In this document: positions 56,523-64,000 of the stretch, in pieces | How the letters are laid out: each line of letters opens with the position of its first letter | Position numbering within the stretch: position 1 is the first letter of the stretch | Assembly (NCBI GenBank): GCA_016874795.1 | Contig: VGTG01000003.1 | Span: 24,231-88,230 of the forward strand | Length of the DNA: 64,000 nucleotides | From: Deltaproteobacteria bacterium | GTDB lineage: Bacteria; Desulfobacterota; Binatia; UBA12015 | Direction: 5' to 3' | Made by a program: the position numbers and the translations under genes | Notes under the pieces: model-generated | Databases searched by the model: none | Seen by the model: only the letters and a program-made list of their open reading frames with translations | Told to the model about the DNA's origin: nothing

Positions 56523-57626
56523 TCACTTGGCCAGCATCATTCGGCCAGCCGGCGCGGACATCCCCGCGCGGCTTCCGAGCATCCGTTTGAGCTCCTCCGG
56601 CTCGGTCGCCGCGTCGAGTGCGGCCTCCGCCGTGATGAGGTTCCGCGAGACGAGGTCGAGCAGCGACTGCGAAAGCGTCACCATCCCGAACTTCTCCTGG
56701 CCGACCTGCATCTGCGAGTAGAGCTGGTGCACCTTCTCCTCGCGGATCAGGTTCCGGATGGCGGGATTCGGGATCATCACCTCGCACGCCATGATGCGGC
56801 CGCGTCCGCCGATGCGCGGCAGCAGGGTCTGCGAGATCACCGCCTCGACCACGAGCGAGAGCTGCGCGCGCACCTGCGCCTGCTGGTGCGCCGGGAAGAC
56901 GTCGATGACGCGGTTGACCGTCTGTACGGCCGAGTTCGTGTGCAGGGTCGCGAAGACGAGGTGACCGGTTTCGGCGATGGTCAGGGCCGCCTCGATCGTC
57001 TCGAGATCGCGCAACTCGCCGATCAGCACGACGTCCGGATCCTGGCGGAGGATGTGCTTGAGCGCCTTGCTGAAGGCCTGCGTGTCCGCGAAGACCTCGC
57101 GTTGATTGACGATGCAGCGCTTGTGATCGTGCAGGAACTCGATCGGATCCTCGATCGTGATGATGTGCTCGGGCCGCGTCTCGTTGATCTGATCGATCAT
57201 CGCGGCCATCGTCGTCGACTTGCCGCTGCCGGTCGGCCCGGTGACGAGCACCAGACCACGCGGCAGCTTGATCAGCCGCTCGACCGCCGGCGGGAGACCC
57301 AGGGCGCTGAGCGGCGGAGACTTGTGCGGGATGGCGCGAAAGACGCCGCCGACGGCGCCCTTCTGCAGGAACAAGTTGCCTCGAAACCGGGAGAGGCCCT
57401 GCACGCCGAATGAGAAGTCGAGCTCGCTCTCCTCCTCGAACTTCTTCTTCTGCTGCTCGGTGAGGACGCTGTAGCAAAGCTGCTTCGTGTCGTTCGCGTT
57501 CAGCGCCTCGTACGGGAGCGGCGTCATGTCGCCATGCACGCGGATCATCGGAGGCGCGCCGGCGGTGATGTGGAGGTCGGACGCTTCCTTCCCGTGCATC
57601 TCGTGGAAAAGCTCGTGCATCTGCAT
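56523..57626 (-). CDS. pilT: pilus retraction ATPase
   Basis: A 367-residue hexameric ATPase that depolymerises pili. Walker A GPTGSGKSTTMAAMID, Asp box ITIEDPIEFLHDHKRC, Walker B/VLIGELRDLETIEAAL, His box TGHLVFATLHTNSAVQT and the PilT-specific AIRNLIREEKVHQL. N-terminal PAS-like region DLHITAGAPPMIRVHGDM is intact. ATG 57626 has GGAGGT seven bases upstream; an extended frame to 57665 lacks support. It follows pilB by 159 bases. Confidence 0.95.
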   Translation of the reverse strand: MQMHELFHEMHGKEASDLHITAGAPPMIRVHGDMTPLPYEALNANDTKQLCYSVLTEQQKKKFEEESELDFSFGVQGLSRFRGNLFLQKGAVGGVFRAIPHKSPPLSALGLPPAVERLIKLPRGLVLVTGPTGSGKSTTMAAMIDQINETRPEHIITIEDPIEFLHDHKRCIVNQREVFADTQAFSKALKHILRQDPDVVLIGELRDLETIEAALTIAETGHLVFATLHTNSAVQTVNRVIDVFPAHQQAQVRAQLSLVVEAVISQTLLPRIGGRGRIMACEVMIPNPAIRNLIREEKVHQLYSQMQVGQEKFGMVTLSQSLLDLVSRNLITAEAALDAATEPEELKRMLGSRAGMSAPAGRMMLAK

Positions 57627-57785
57627 GCTGTCTACCTCCGCCCTCGCTTCCCGGCGCGCGGCCACATCGCGGCTGATGCCGCAAACGCGATGCCGTGGGA
57701 GCCGGGGCTTCCTCCCTCATGGTTCGGAGGTTTCGCCGTTTGCCTTGATGTTCGACCCGTCGCCGAAAGCACGAAGTGTCGCCTT

Positions 57786-59579
57786 TCAGTCGGCCATGGT
57801 GACGCGCATGACCTCCTCGACCGTCGTCAGACCCTCGATGATCTTCTCGACACCGCTCTGGCGGAGGGTCCTCATCCCCTCTTCGATCGCGTGGCGCTTC
57901 ACCTCGGCGGACGAGGCGCCGCTCAGCACGAGCTCGCGGATCCCGTCGGTCATCCGCATCACCTCGTAGAGAGCGCTCCGGCCGCGGAAGCCGGTGCCGC
58001 CGCAGTTCTGGCAGCCGGTGCCGCGGAACCCGGTGATGTCGCGGGCCTTTTCCTCGGGCACGCCGAGGTCGATCATGACGCTCGCCGGGAGCTCGTGCGG
58101 CTCGCGGCACTTCGGGCAGACGACGCGCGCGAGACGCTGCGCCATGATCAGGTTCACCGACGACGTGATCAGGAACGGCTCGATGCCCATGTTGAGGAGC
58201 CGGTTCACGGTCGACGGCGCGTCGTTCGTGTGCACGGTCGACAGCACGAGGTGGCCGGTGAGAGCGGCCTTGACCGCGATCTCGGCCGTCTCGAAGTCGC
58301 GGACCTCGCCGACCATGATGACGTCCGGGTCCTGACGCAGGAAGGCGCGGAGGGCCGCCGCGAAGTTCAGGCCGATGTCCTCGTGCACCTGGAGCTGGTT
58401 GATGCCGACGAGATTGTACTCGACCGGATCCTCCGCAGTGGAGATGTTCGTCGTGATCTTGTTCAGCTCCGCGAGAGCCGAGTAGAGCGTCGTCGTCTTT
58501 CCGGAACCCGTCGGACCCGTGACCAGGATCATCCCGTACGGACGGTTGATCGCGTCCTCGAACGCCTCGAGCGCCTCGGGCGAGAAACCGAGCTTCTTCA
58601 GGTCGAGCTGCACGCCTCCCTTGTCGAGGAGACGCATGACGACCTTCTCGCCGAAGAGCGTCGGCAGCGTGGAGACGCGAAGGTCCATCTCGCGGCCGTG
58701 CGCGATCTTGACCTTGATGCGGCCGTCCTGCGGCAGCCGGCGCTCGGCGATGTCGAGCGAGGCCATGACCTTGATGCGCGAGATGATCGCGTTCTTCAGC
58801 TTGATCGGCGGCTGCATGATCTCGTACAGCACGCCGTCGATGCGGAAGCGGACGCGCAGCACGCGCTCGTACGGCTCGATGTGGATGTCGGAGGCGCGCT
58901 TCTTGATCGCGTCCATCAGGAGCGCGTTGACGAGGCGGACGACGGGAGCTTCCTCCGTCGCCTTCTCGAGCTGCTTGAGGTCGAGCTCCTCCTCGGCGCG
59001 GACGACTTCCATGTCCTCGTTCCCGATCTGGGAGAGGACGTCTCCATAGTTGACGGAGTGCTCGTAGTAGCGCTCGATCGCGCGCTCGATCGACGTCGGT
59101 CCCGCGATCGCCGCGCGGACGTCGAACCCGGTGAGGAACTTGACCTCGTTGATGGCGACGAGATTGGATGGATCCGCCATCGCGAGCGTCAGGCTCGTGC
59201 GGCTCAGATTCACCGGGACGATGTGGTACTTGTTCGCGAGCAGCGCCGGCAGGACGTCGATGACCTCGGGCGGGATGTCGAGCGCCGTCGGATCGACGAC
59301 CGGCAGGTGATACTCCTCCTGCAGCACGGTGAGGATCTCCGCCTCGGAGATCCCGCAATGCTTGACCACCCAGGTCGTCAGCGCGCCTCCGGACTCGCGA
59401 AGCTTCGATTGTGCGATGCGCAGGTCGGCGGCGCTGATGACGCCGAGCTTGAGGAGGAGGTCGCCGATGCGGCTGCTTCCCGCCTGTGACTTCGGACCCG
59501 CCTCCGGCGGCTCTCGTCCCAACGCTTCTGCGCCACCCAAACCCACTCGGCTCTCCGGTACCCGCACGTTCGAGTCCAT
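57786..59579 (-). CDS. pilB: pilus extension ATPase
   Basis: A 598-residue GspE/PilB ATPase powering pilus assembly. N-terminal T2SSE_N region (GDLLLKLGVISAADLRIAQSKL, ILTVLQEEYHLPVVDP), then RASDIHIEPYERVLRVRFRIDG, Walker A GPTGSGKTTTLYSALAELN, ISTAEDPVEYNLVGINQLQV, QDPDVIMVGEVRDFETAEIAV and the zinc tetra-Cys insert CPKC ... CQNCGGTGFRGR. ATG 59579 chosen (GGAAG upstream); 26 further in-frame residues upstream look unconserved. First gene of the pilB-pilT-pilC-activator series. Confidence 0.94.
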   Translation of the reverse strand: MDSNVRVPESRVGLGGAEALGREPPEAGPKSQAGSSRIGDLLLKLGVISAADLRIAQSKLRESGGALTTWVVKHCGISEAEILTVLQEEYHLPVVDPTALDIPPEVIDVLPALLANKYHIVPVNLSRTSLTLAMADPSNLVAINEVKFLTGFDVRAAIAGPTSIERAIERYYEHSVNYGDVLSQIGNEDMEVVRAEEELDLKQLEKATEEAPVVRLVNALLMDAIKKRASDIHIEPYERVLRVRFRIDGVLYEIMQPPIKLKNAIISRIKVMASLDIAERRLPQDGRIKVKIAHGREMDLRVSTLPTLFGEKVVMRLLDKGGVQLDLKKLGFSPEALEAFEDAINRPYGMILVTGPTGSGKTTTLYSALAELNKITTNISTAEDPVEYNLVGINQLQVHEDIGLNFAAALRAFLRQDPDVIMVGEVRDFETAEIAVKAALTGHLVLSTVHTNDAPSTVNRLLNMGIEPFLITSSVNLIMAQRLARVVCPKCREPHELPASVMIDLGVPEEKARDITGFRGTGCQNCGGTGFRGRSALYEVMRMTDGIRELVLSGASSAEVKRHAIEEGMRTLRQSGVEKIIEGLTTVEEVMRVTMAD

Positions 59580-59749
59580 CGCCCGTCTTCCGTCGGCGGG
59601 CACACGATCCCCGGCCGCACCGCGAAACCATCGACGAGGACTCGATCTGGCCTGCATATCGGCGAGCTTTGCGCACCGCTTTACGAAATCCGGTGTTCAA
59701 CCGTGCGCATAGCGGACACCCGGGGACTGACCATGGCGGAGGTGACAAG

Positions 59750-60370
59750 TTGAAGGTGCGCAGGCGGAGATCTCGAACGTTCGCACGTCGCTCGGCGGCG
59801 GTGCTCGCGCTCGCGCCGCTCCTCGCTCTCGGCTGCGCGACGATCCCGGTGGAGCTCCGCGGCGACGATTTCTTGCCGCTCTCCCCTTCGACGATCACGA
59901 CGGACTCCCAGCTCGGTGCGCGGGTGCGCTGGGGCGGCGAGATCGCGGACGTGAGGCACGGAGAGGACGACAGCTGCCTCGACGTGATTGCGAAGCCGCT
60001 CGACGACCGGACCCGGCCGCTCTTCACGGACGAGAGCCTCGGACGCTTCCGCGCGTGCGCGTTCGGCTTCTACGATCCCGACATCTACGCGAAGGGGCGA
60101 CTGGTCACCGTCGTCGGCACGATCGACAGCGAGACGACCGAGCAGTTCCAGGAGTACGACCTGCGGATTCCCGTCGTCGCGGCGGAGGCGGTCCACCTCT
60201 GGCCACCGCTGCAATACGTCTACGGACCGCCCTACGGCTATCCGTACGGACCCTGGGGATACGGGGCGTGGCCCTACCATGGTGGGTGGGGCTACCCGTA
60301 CGGTGGCCCGTACCTCGGCTTCTCGTACGGCTGGCCGTACGCGTTCGGCTACCCGTGGATCTTCCCGTGA
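59750..60370 (+). CDS. Slp-family outer-membrane lipoprotein with aromatic Gly/Tyr/Pro tail
   Basis: A 206-residue lipoprotein. TTG start with GGAGGT six bases upstream; lipobox region LLALGCAT. The Slp-like core reads VELRGDDFLPLSPST, LGARVRWGGEIADV, and GRLVTVVGTIDSET, as in starvation-inducible Slp proteins of enterics. The last ~50 residues are Tyr/Gly/Pro/Trp-rich repeats (YGPPYGYPYGPWGYG, GGWGYPYGGPYLG), unlike Slp itself. It is coupled to the sulfatase-like gene by a GTGA overlap and divergent from pilB. Confidence 0.8.
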   Translation: MKVRRRRSRTFARRSAAVLALAPLLALGCATIPVELRGDDFLPLSPSTITTDSQLGARVRWGGEIADVRHGEDDSCLDVIAKPLDDRTRPLFTDESLGRFRACAFGFYDPDIYAKGRLVTVVGTIDSETTEQFQEYDLRIPVVAAEAVHLWPPLQYVYGPPYGYPYGPWGYGAWPYHGGWGYPYGGPYLGFSYGWPYAFGYPWIFP

Positions 60371-61887
60371 GCCTCGAGCGCGATTCGGACGCGATTTGCC
60401 TCACTCCGGGTCGCCGGGTAATCCCTCGGACGTTGCTTCTTCGCACCGCCGTCGTCGCGATCGCCGCTCTCTGCCTCGGAGCCTGCGAGCGGCGCCCTCC
60501 CAACCCACTGGGAGTCGAGGACGCGAGCCTCGTCCTGATCGTCCTCGACGCGGGCAACGCGGGCCACGTCGGCGCCTACGGCTATCCCGTGAATACGACG
60601 CCGCGGATCGACGCGCTCGCGAAGCGCGGCGTCCTCTTCGAGAGGACGTACAGCCAGGCCGCGACGACGTTCCCGAGCGTCCCCTCGTTCCTCTCCGGAC
60701 TCTATCCGCAGACGATCGCGCGGCGCGTGTCCGACGGAAGCACCGCCGACAAGCCGACGGTGAAGCGAATCGTTCGCGGCCTCGTCGATCCCGACAATCC
60801 CGGCCGGCCGCGCTACCTCGCCGAGGCGTTCGCGGACGCCGGATTCAAGACGGCCGCGTTCTCCGAGAACCCGCTCGTCGCGGGAGGAATTGGGCTCGAC
60901 ATCGGCTTCGAGGAGTTCCAGTCCCACTTCCAGGACGATCCGCCGCCGAAGGAAGCGGTCCGGCGGACGGAGCGCCTGATCAGCGAAGCGCAGAAGTGGC
61001 TCGGCACGGTCGGAGACCGGCCGTTCTTCCTCTACCTCCATCTCCTGCGTCCGCACGCGCCCTACTGGCCGCCGGAGCGGATCCTGGAGGAGTTCCGCCC
61101 ACCGAAGTACGCAGGCCGTCTGCAGCCCGACGAGAAGGTGCTGCGACGCCTGAACCGCGGGCTCGAGCATGCGACGCCGGAGGAGCTCGCGTACATCGTC
61201 GCCCACTACGACGCGAACTATCGCTACGCCGACGAGCTCGTCGGACGCATCGAGGACACGCTTGCGGAGCTCGGCCTGTCGAACCGCACGATGATCGTCG
61301 TCACCGCGGACCACGGCGAAGCCTTCAACGAGCACGGCCAGTACATGCACCACTCGACGGCGTACGACGAGATGATCCAGGTGCCGCTCGTCTTCGCGCC
61401 GCCGGCCGGCGCGACGCTCGGAACCGGACGCATCTCCGAGCCCGTCGCCCTGATCGACTTGGCACCCACCGTCGCGGAGCTCTTCGGTCTCGAGCTTCCC
61501 GGCGTCGACGGCGAGAGCCTCGTCGCGAGCCTGCGCTCCCCGACGACGGCGCCGAAGCGACGCCTCCTCTTCACCGAGGCCGGCGACGTCGTCGCGGTGA
61601 TCGACGGCAAGCAGAAGTTCATCTTGAACCGGTCCGCCGTGCCGCCGTACCAGAACATGGCCGCGCTCTATGACCTCGAGAAGGACCCCGACGAGCGCGT
61701 GAACCTCGTCGCCGAGAACCCGGAGACCGTGCGACGGCTCGGCGGCGCGGCGCAGCGGTTCCTCGGCACGACACCCGTCGACTACCGGATCCAGAACGCG
61801 GCGAAGGCGTTCGACCCGAAGATCCAGGGGCAGCTCGAAGCGCTCGGCTACATCGACGCTCCGGAGCCCGAAGCGAGCCCGCGCTAG
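60367..61887 (+). CDS. sulfatase-superfamily lipoprotein (alkaline-phosphatase fold)
   Basis: A 506-residue protein of the alkaline-phosphatase/sulfatase superfamily. A lipobox (IAALCLGACERR) lies near residue 40. LVLIVLDAGNAGHVGAYGYP is the first metal site but has Gly where many relatives have Asp in the RADH-type turn. The nucleophile region AATTFPSVPSFLSGL has Thr/Ser and no CxPxR, so it is not an FGly sulfatase. IVVTADHGEAFNEHGQYMHH and ALYDLEKDPDERVNL are conserved. It may be a phosphotransferase or phosphodiesterase at the envelope. It is translationally coupled to the Slp-like lipoprotein. Confidence 0.8.
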   Translation: MSLERDSDAICLTPGRRVIPRTLLLRTAVVAIAALCLGACERRPPNPLGVEDASLVLIVLDAGNAGHVGAYGYPVNTTPRIDALAKRGVLFERTYSQAATTFPSVPSFLSGLYPQTIARRVSDGSTADKPTVKRIVRGLVDPDNPGRPRYLAEAFADAGFKTAAFSENPLVAGGIGLDIGFEEFQSHFQDDPPPKEAVRRTERLISEAQKWLGTVGDRPFFLYLHLLRPHAPYWPPERILEEFRPPKYAGRLQPDEKVLRRLNRGLEHATPEELAYIVAHYDANYRYADELVGRIEDTLAELGLSNRTMIVVTADHGEAFNEHGQYMHHSTAYDEMIQVPLVFAPPAGATLGTGRISEPVALIDLAPTVAELFGLELPGVDGESLVASLRSPTTAPKRRLLFTEAGDVVAVIDGKQKFILNRSAVPPYQNMAALYDLEKDPDERVNLVAENPETVRRLGGAAQRFLGTTPVDYRIQNAAKAFDPKIQGQLEALGYIDAPEPEASPR

Positions 61888-61889
61888 CG

Positions 61890-63071
61890 CTAGCCGCCGA
61901 TCACGCCGCGCGCGCGGAGCCCTTCGACTTCGCCCGGCGCGAGCCCCGCCTCGCGCAGGACCTCGTCCGTGTGCTCGCCGTGCAGCGGCGGACGGCGCGC
62001 GAAGCCGCCCGGCGTCGCGGAGAGCTTCACTGGAAGCCCCGTCGTGCGGATCGTGCCGCGCACTGGATGCGGCAGCTCGACGAGCATCTCGCGCGCGAGC
62101 ACCTGCGGGTCCGAGAAGACCTGCTCGAGATCGAGCACGGGTCCGCAGGGCACGCCGGCGGCGTTGATCCGGCGGACCCACTCGTCGACGCCGGCTACGG
62201 CGAGCACGGTTTCGATCTCCGCCGTCAGCGCGGCGCGGTTCTGCACGCGGAGCAGCACGTTCGCGAAACGAGCGTCCTCGAGCCAGTCGGGACGTCCGAG
62301 CTCACGCGCGAGCTTCGCCCACATCGCGTCGTTCCCGGCGGCGACGTTCACCCAGCCGTCGCGGGTGCGGAAGCGCCCGTACGGCGACGAGAGCGGATGA
62401 TGCTGTCCGGCCGGGCCCGGAGCGCGTCCCGACTCGAAGTACATCCCGGCGCCCCACGAGAGGATCCCGATCATCGCCTCGAGGAGTGACGTGTGGACGA
62501 TCTGGCCCTTGCCGGTGCGCTCGCGCGCGAGGAGAGCGAGCTGGATCCCCTGCGAAGCGAAGACGCCCGCCATCAGGTCCGCGATCGCGATTCCCGCGCG
62601 CGTCGGGCCGCTCTCGGGCGTTCCGGTCAAGCTCATGAAGCCGCTCATCCCCTGCGCGATCTGATCGAACCCGGGACGGTCGCGGTACGGGCCGTCCGCG
62701 CCGAAGCCGGAGATCCCGCAGTAGACGAGTCGCGGGAAGCGCTCGAGGAGCGACTCCGCACCGAGCCCGAGCTCCTCCATCACGCCGGGGCGGAAGTTCT
62801 CGATCAGCACGTCGAACGACGGCAGGAGCCGCAGGAGGAGCTCAATCCCCTCCGGCTTCTTCACGTCGACCGTGATCGAGCGCTTGCCGCGATTCGCGGA
62901 GAGGAAGAAGTAGTTGTCCGGCGCGTCGCCGGGACCGCGGAGCTCGCGGCCGTGCGGCGACTCGACCTTGACGACGTCGGCGCCGTAGTCGGCGAGCAGC
63001 ATCGAGGCGAAGGGCCCCGCGAGATAGCGCGTGAGGTCGAGGACGCGAATGCCCGCGAGCGGCGGCGCCAT
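61890..63071 (-). CDS. CaiB/BaiF family CoA-transferase
   Basis: A 393-residue class III CoA-transferase. LAGIRVLDLTRYLAGPFASMLLADYGADVVKVESP at the N-terminus (contiguous with the Rossmann core), NRGKRSITVDVKKPEG, GFDQIAQGMSGFMSLTG with the catalytic Asp, and GEHTDEVLREAGL at the end. ATG 63071 has GAGGAG upstream; the longer frame to 63143 overlaps the crotonase. It follows the crotonase gene by 13 bases, likely one operon for an unknown acid. It is distinct in sequence from the transferase at 33436. Confidence 0.9.
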   Translation of the reverse strand: MAPPLAGIRVLDLTRYLAGPFASMLLADYGADVVKVESPHGRELRGPGDAPDNYFFLSANRGKRSITVDVKKPEGIELLLRLLPSFDVLIENFRPGVMEELGLGAESLLERFPRLVYCGISGFGADGPYRDRPGFDQIAQGMSGFMSLTGTPESGPTRAGIAIADLMAGVFASQGIQLALLARERTGKGQIVHTSLLEAMIGILSWGAGMYFESGRAPGPAGQHHPLSSPYGRFRTRDGWVNVAAGNDAMWAKLARELGRPDWLEDARFANVLLRVQNRAALTAEIETVLAVAGVDEWVRRINAAGVPCGPVLDLEQVFSDPQVLAREMLVELPHPVRGTIRTTGLPVKLSATPGGFARRPPLHGEHTDEVLREAGLAPGEVEGLRARGVIGG

Positions 63072-63084
63072 CGTCACGCGCTCC

Positions 63085-63867
63085 TCAGGAGCCGCGGAAC
63101 TGCGGCGATCGCTTCTCGAGGAAGGCGCGCACGCCCTCCGCATAGTCGTCGCTCGCGTAGCAGGCTGCGATCGCCTGCTCGAGCGCAGCGCGGTCGCGCT
63201 CCGCAGGCGGAAGCGCGATCTCGCGGAAGGAGAGCTTCGCGCTCCGGAGCGTCAGCGGCGCGTTCGAAGCGATCTGCGCCGCGACCTTCCGCACGTAGGG
63301 CTCGAGCTCCGCCTTCGGAAGGAGCTCGTTGACGAGACCGAGCCGCAGCGCGTTCTTCGCGTCGAATCGGCGCGCGGTGAAGAAGATCTCCTTCGCCGAA
63401 GGAAGGCCGACGACGCGCGCGAGCGTCTCGAGGCCGCCCGTCGCGTAGCCGAGGCCGAGGCGCGCCGCCGGGATCGCGAAGACCGCGTCGTCGGCGCAGT
63501 AGCGGAGGTCCGCGGTCAGCGACAGCGCGCAGCCGCCGCCGACGCAGAACCCGTGGATCATCGCGATCACCGGCTTGCGGATGTTCGACAGCGCGAGGAA
63601 CGCGTGCGCGTTGTCGTCGTCGTAGCTGCGCGAGGATTCACCCGAGCGGAGCTGCTCGAACTCGGAGATGTCGGCGCCGGAGACGAACGCCGTCTCGCCC
63701 GCGCCGCGCAGGAGGACGACGCGGACCTCCGGATCGGCGTCGAGCTCGCGCGCCGCCCCCGGGATCGCACGCCACATGTCGTTCGTGATCGCGTTCCGGC
63801 GCTCGAGATGGTCGAACACGATCCACCCGAGGCCGTCGCCCTTCTCCACGCGCACTCGTCCAGCCAT
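63085..63867 (-). CDS. enoyl-CoA hydratase/isomerase family protein
   Basis: A 260-residue crotonase. IVFDHLERRNAIT, FVSGADISEFEQL (first oxyanion block), IHGFCVGGGCALSL (second) and IPAARLGLGYATGGLETL with a Glu near the hydratase position. The C-terminal YAEGVRAFLEKRSPQFRG is the family ending. Co-directional with the CoA-transferase downstream; possibly acts on its product. Confidence 0.9.
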   Translation of the reverse strand: MAGRVRVEKGDGLGWIVFDHLERRNAITNDMWRAIPGAARELDADPEVRVVLLRGAGETAFVSGADISEFEQLRSGESSRSYDDDNAHAFLALSNIRKPVIAMIHGFCVGGGCALSLTADLRYCADDAVFAIPAARLGLGYATGGLETLARVVGLPSAKEIFFTARRFDAKNALRLGLVNELLPKAELEPYVRKVAAQIASNAPLTLRSAKLSFREIALPPAERDRAALEQAIAACYASDDYAEGVRAFLEKRSPQFRGS

Positions 63868-64000
63868 GGGCGGCGAGCCTAGCCTGCATTTCTCACCAGA
63901 TCCCTACTGCGGCGGCCGATAGCACCGAATCTTCGCGAGCTTCTCCCTCCGGGCTCCTCGACGTACTGTTCAAGTACGCCTGCGTCGCCCTCCGGTCCGA
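63868..64000. other. edge region, no gene seen
   Basis: The last 133 bases hold no supported gene. A perfect 6-bp hairpin (CGTACT-GTTCA-AGTACG, about 63961-63977) lies near the edge. The promoter of the crotonase/CoA-transferase pair should be within this stretch. Confidence 0.4.

Noticed and set aside
63961..63977. Edge hairpin as a further REP-like copy
   Set aside because: The stem is short and shares neither the GC-rich arm nor the GCGGCAAAGCC block.
1..64000. CRISPR arrays, tRNA, rRNA, prophage or integrative element
   Set aside because: No regularly spaced direct repeats, no tRNA-like or rRNA sequence, no integrase or phage structural genes were seen.

Overview
This window is GC-rich, coding-dense bacterial chromosome. 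There is no rRNA, tRNA, CRISPR array or intact mobile element. Start codons are often GTG or TTG, and many neighbouring genes overlap by 1 to 4 bases (GTGA, ATGA, TGATG), so translational coupling is the norm. The gene mix points to a soil or sediment bacterium of the deltaproteobacterial sphere (Binatota/Desulfobacterota or Myxococcota): a type IVa pilus locus with a short Geobacter-like pilin and sigma-54 control, many acyl-CoA enzymes and CaiB/BaiF CoA-transferases, hydantoinase A/B, an ELWxxDGT-repeat surface protein with a Cys-rich tail, and SnoaL-like proteins. This placement is inference from gene content only.

Layout. 1-5.4 kb: a secreted protein, an Lgt-like membrane enzyme, a membrane-anchored lytic transglycosylase, a SnoaL-like protein, a TatD nuclease and a crotonase. 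5.5-8.4 kb: a secreted ELWxxDGT-repeat protein interrupted by an in-frame TGA where the repeat Trp should be. 8.9-10.5 kb: an alpha/beta hydrolase and a di-heme cytochrome c lipoprotein. 11.2-15.2 kb: a three-gene, translationally coupled operon (cytochrome c with a sulfite-oxidase-like N-domain, GTP cyclohydrolase II homologue, SIS-creatininase fusion). This is the best candidate in the window for an undescribed pathway. 15.3-23.9 kb: CbiX-like chelatase, frameshifted amidase, remnant of a REP-associated transposase, hydantoinase B/A, TPR lipoprotein and a GST-like protein. 23.9-27.1 kb: a histidine kinase, a kinase stub and a receiver-kinase hybrid. 27.3-28.4 kb: a sulfatase fragment and metF.

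28.5-35.5 kb holds an IclR-headed catabolic cluster on the minus strand (CoA-transferase, limonene-epoxide-hydrolase-like protein, cyclase-family hydrolase, acyl-CoA dehydrogenase, double-hotdog MaoC hydratase, enoyl-CoA hydratase). It looks like one beta-oxidation-style route for an unknown acid. 35.5-37.2 kb: a TPR protein, an IS110-type transposase tail and a REP-like palindrome.

37.2-59.6 kb is the type IV pilus region, nearly all on the minus strand: pilB-pilT-pilC plus a membrane PAS/AAA+ activator that resembles a PilS sensor fused directly to a PilR output; pilA behind a consensus sigma-54 promoter; two membrane glycosyltransferase-like proteins, a PAP2 enzyme and the prepilin peptidase; and two separate minor-pseudopilin sets, one ending in pilY1 and also preceded by a good sigma-54 promoter. 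The pilMNOPQ alignment and secretin genes are not in the window. 59.7-63.9 kb: Slp-type lipoprotein, sulfatase-superfamily lipoprotein, CoA-transferase and crotonase.
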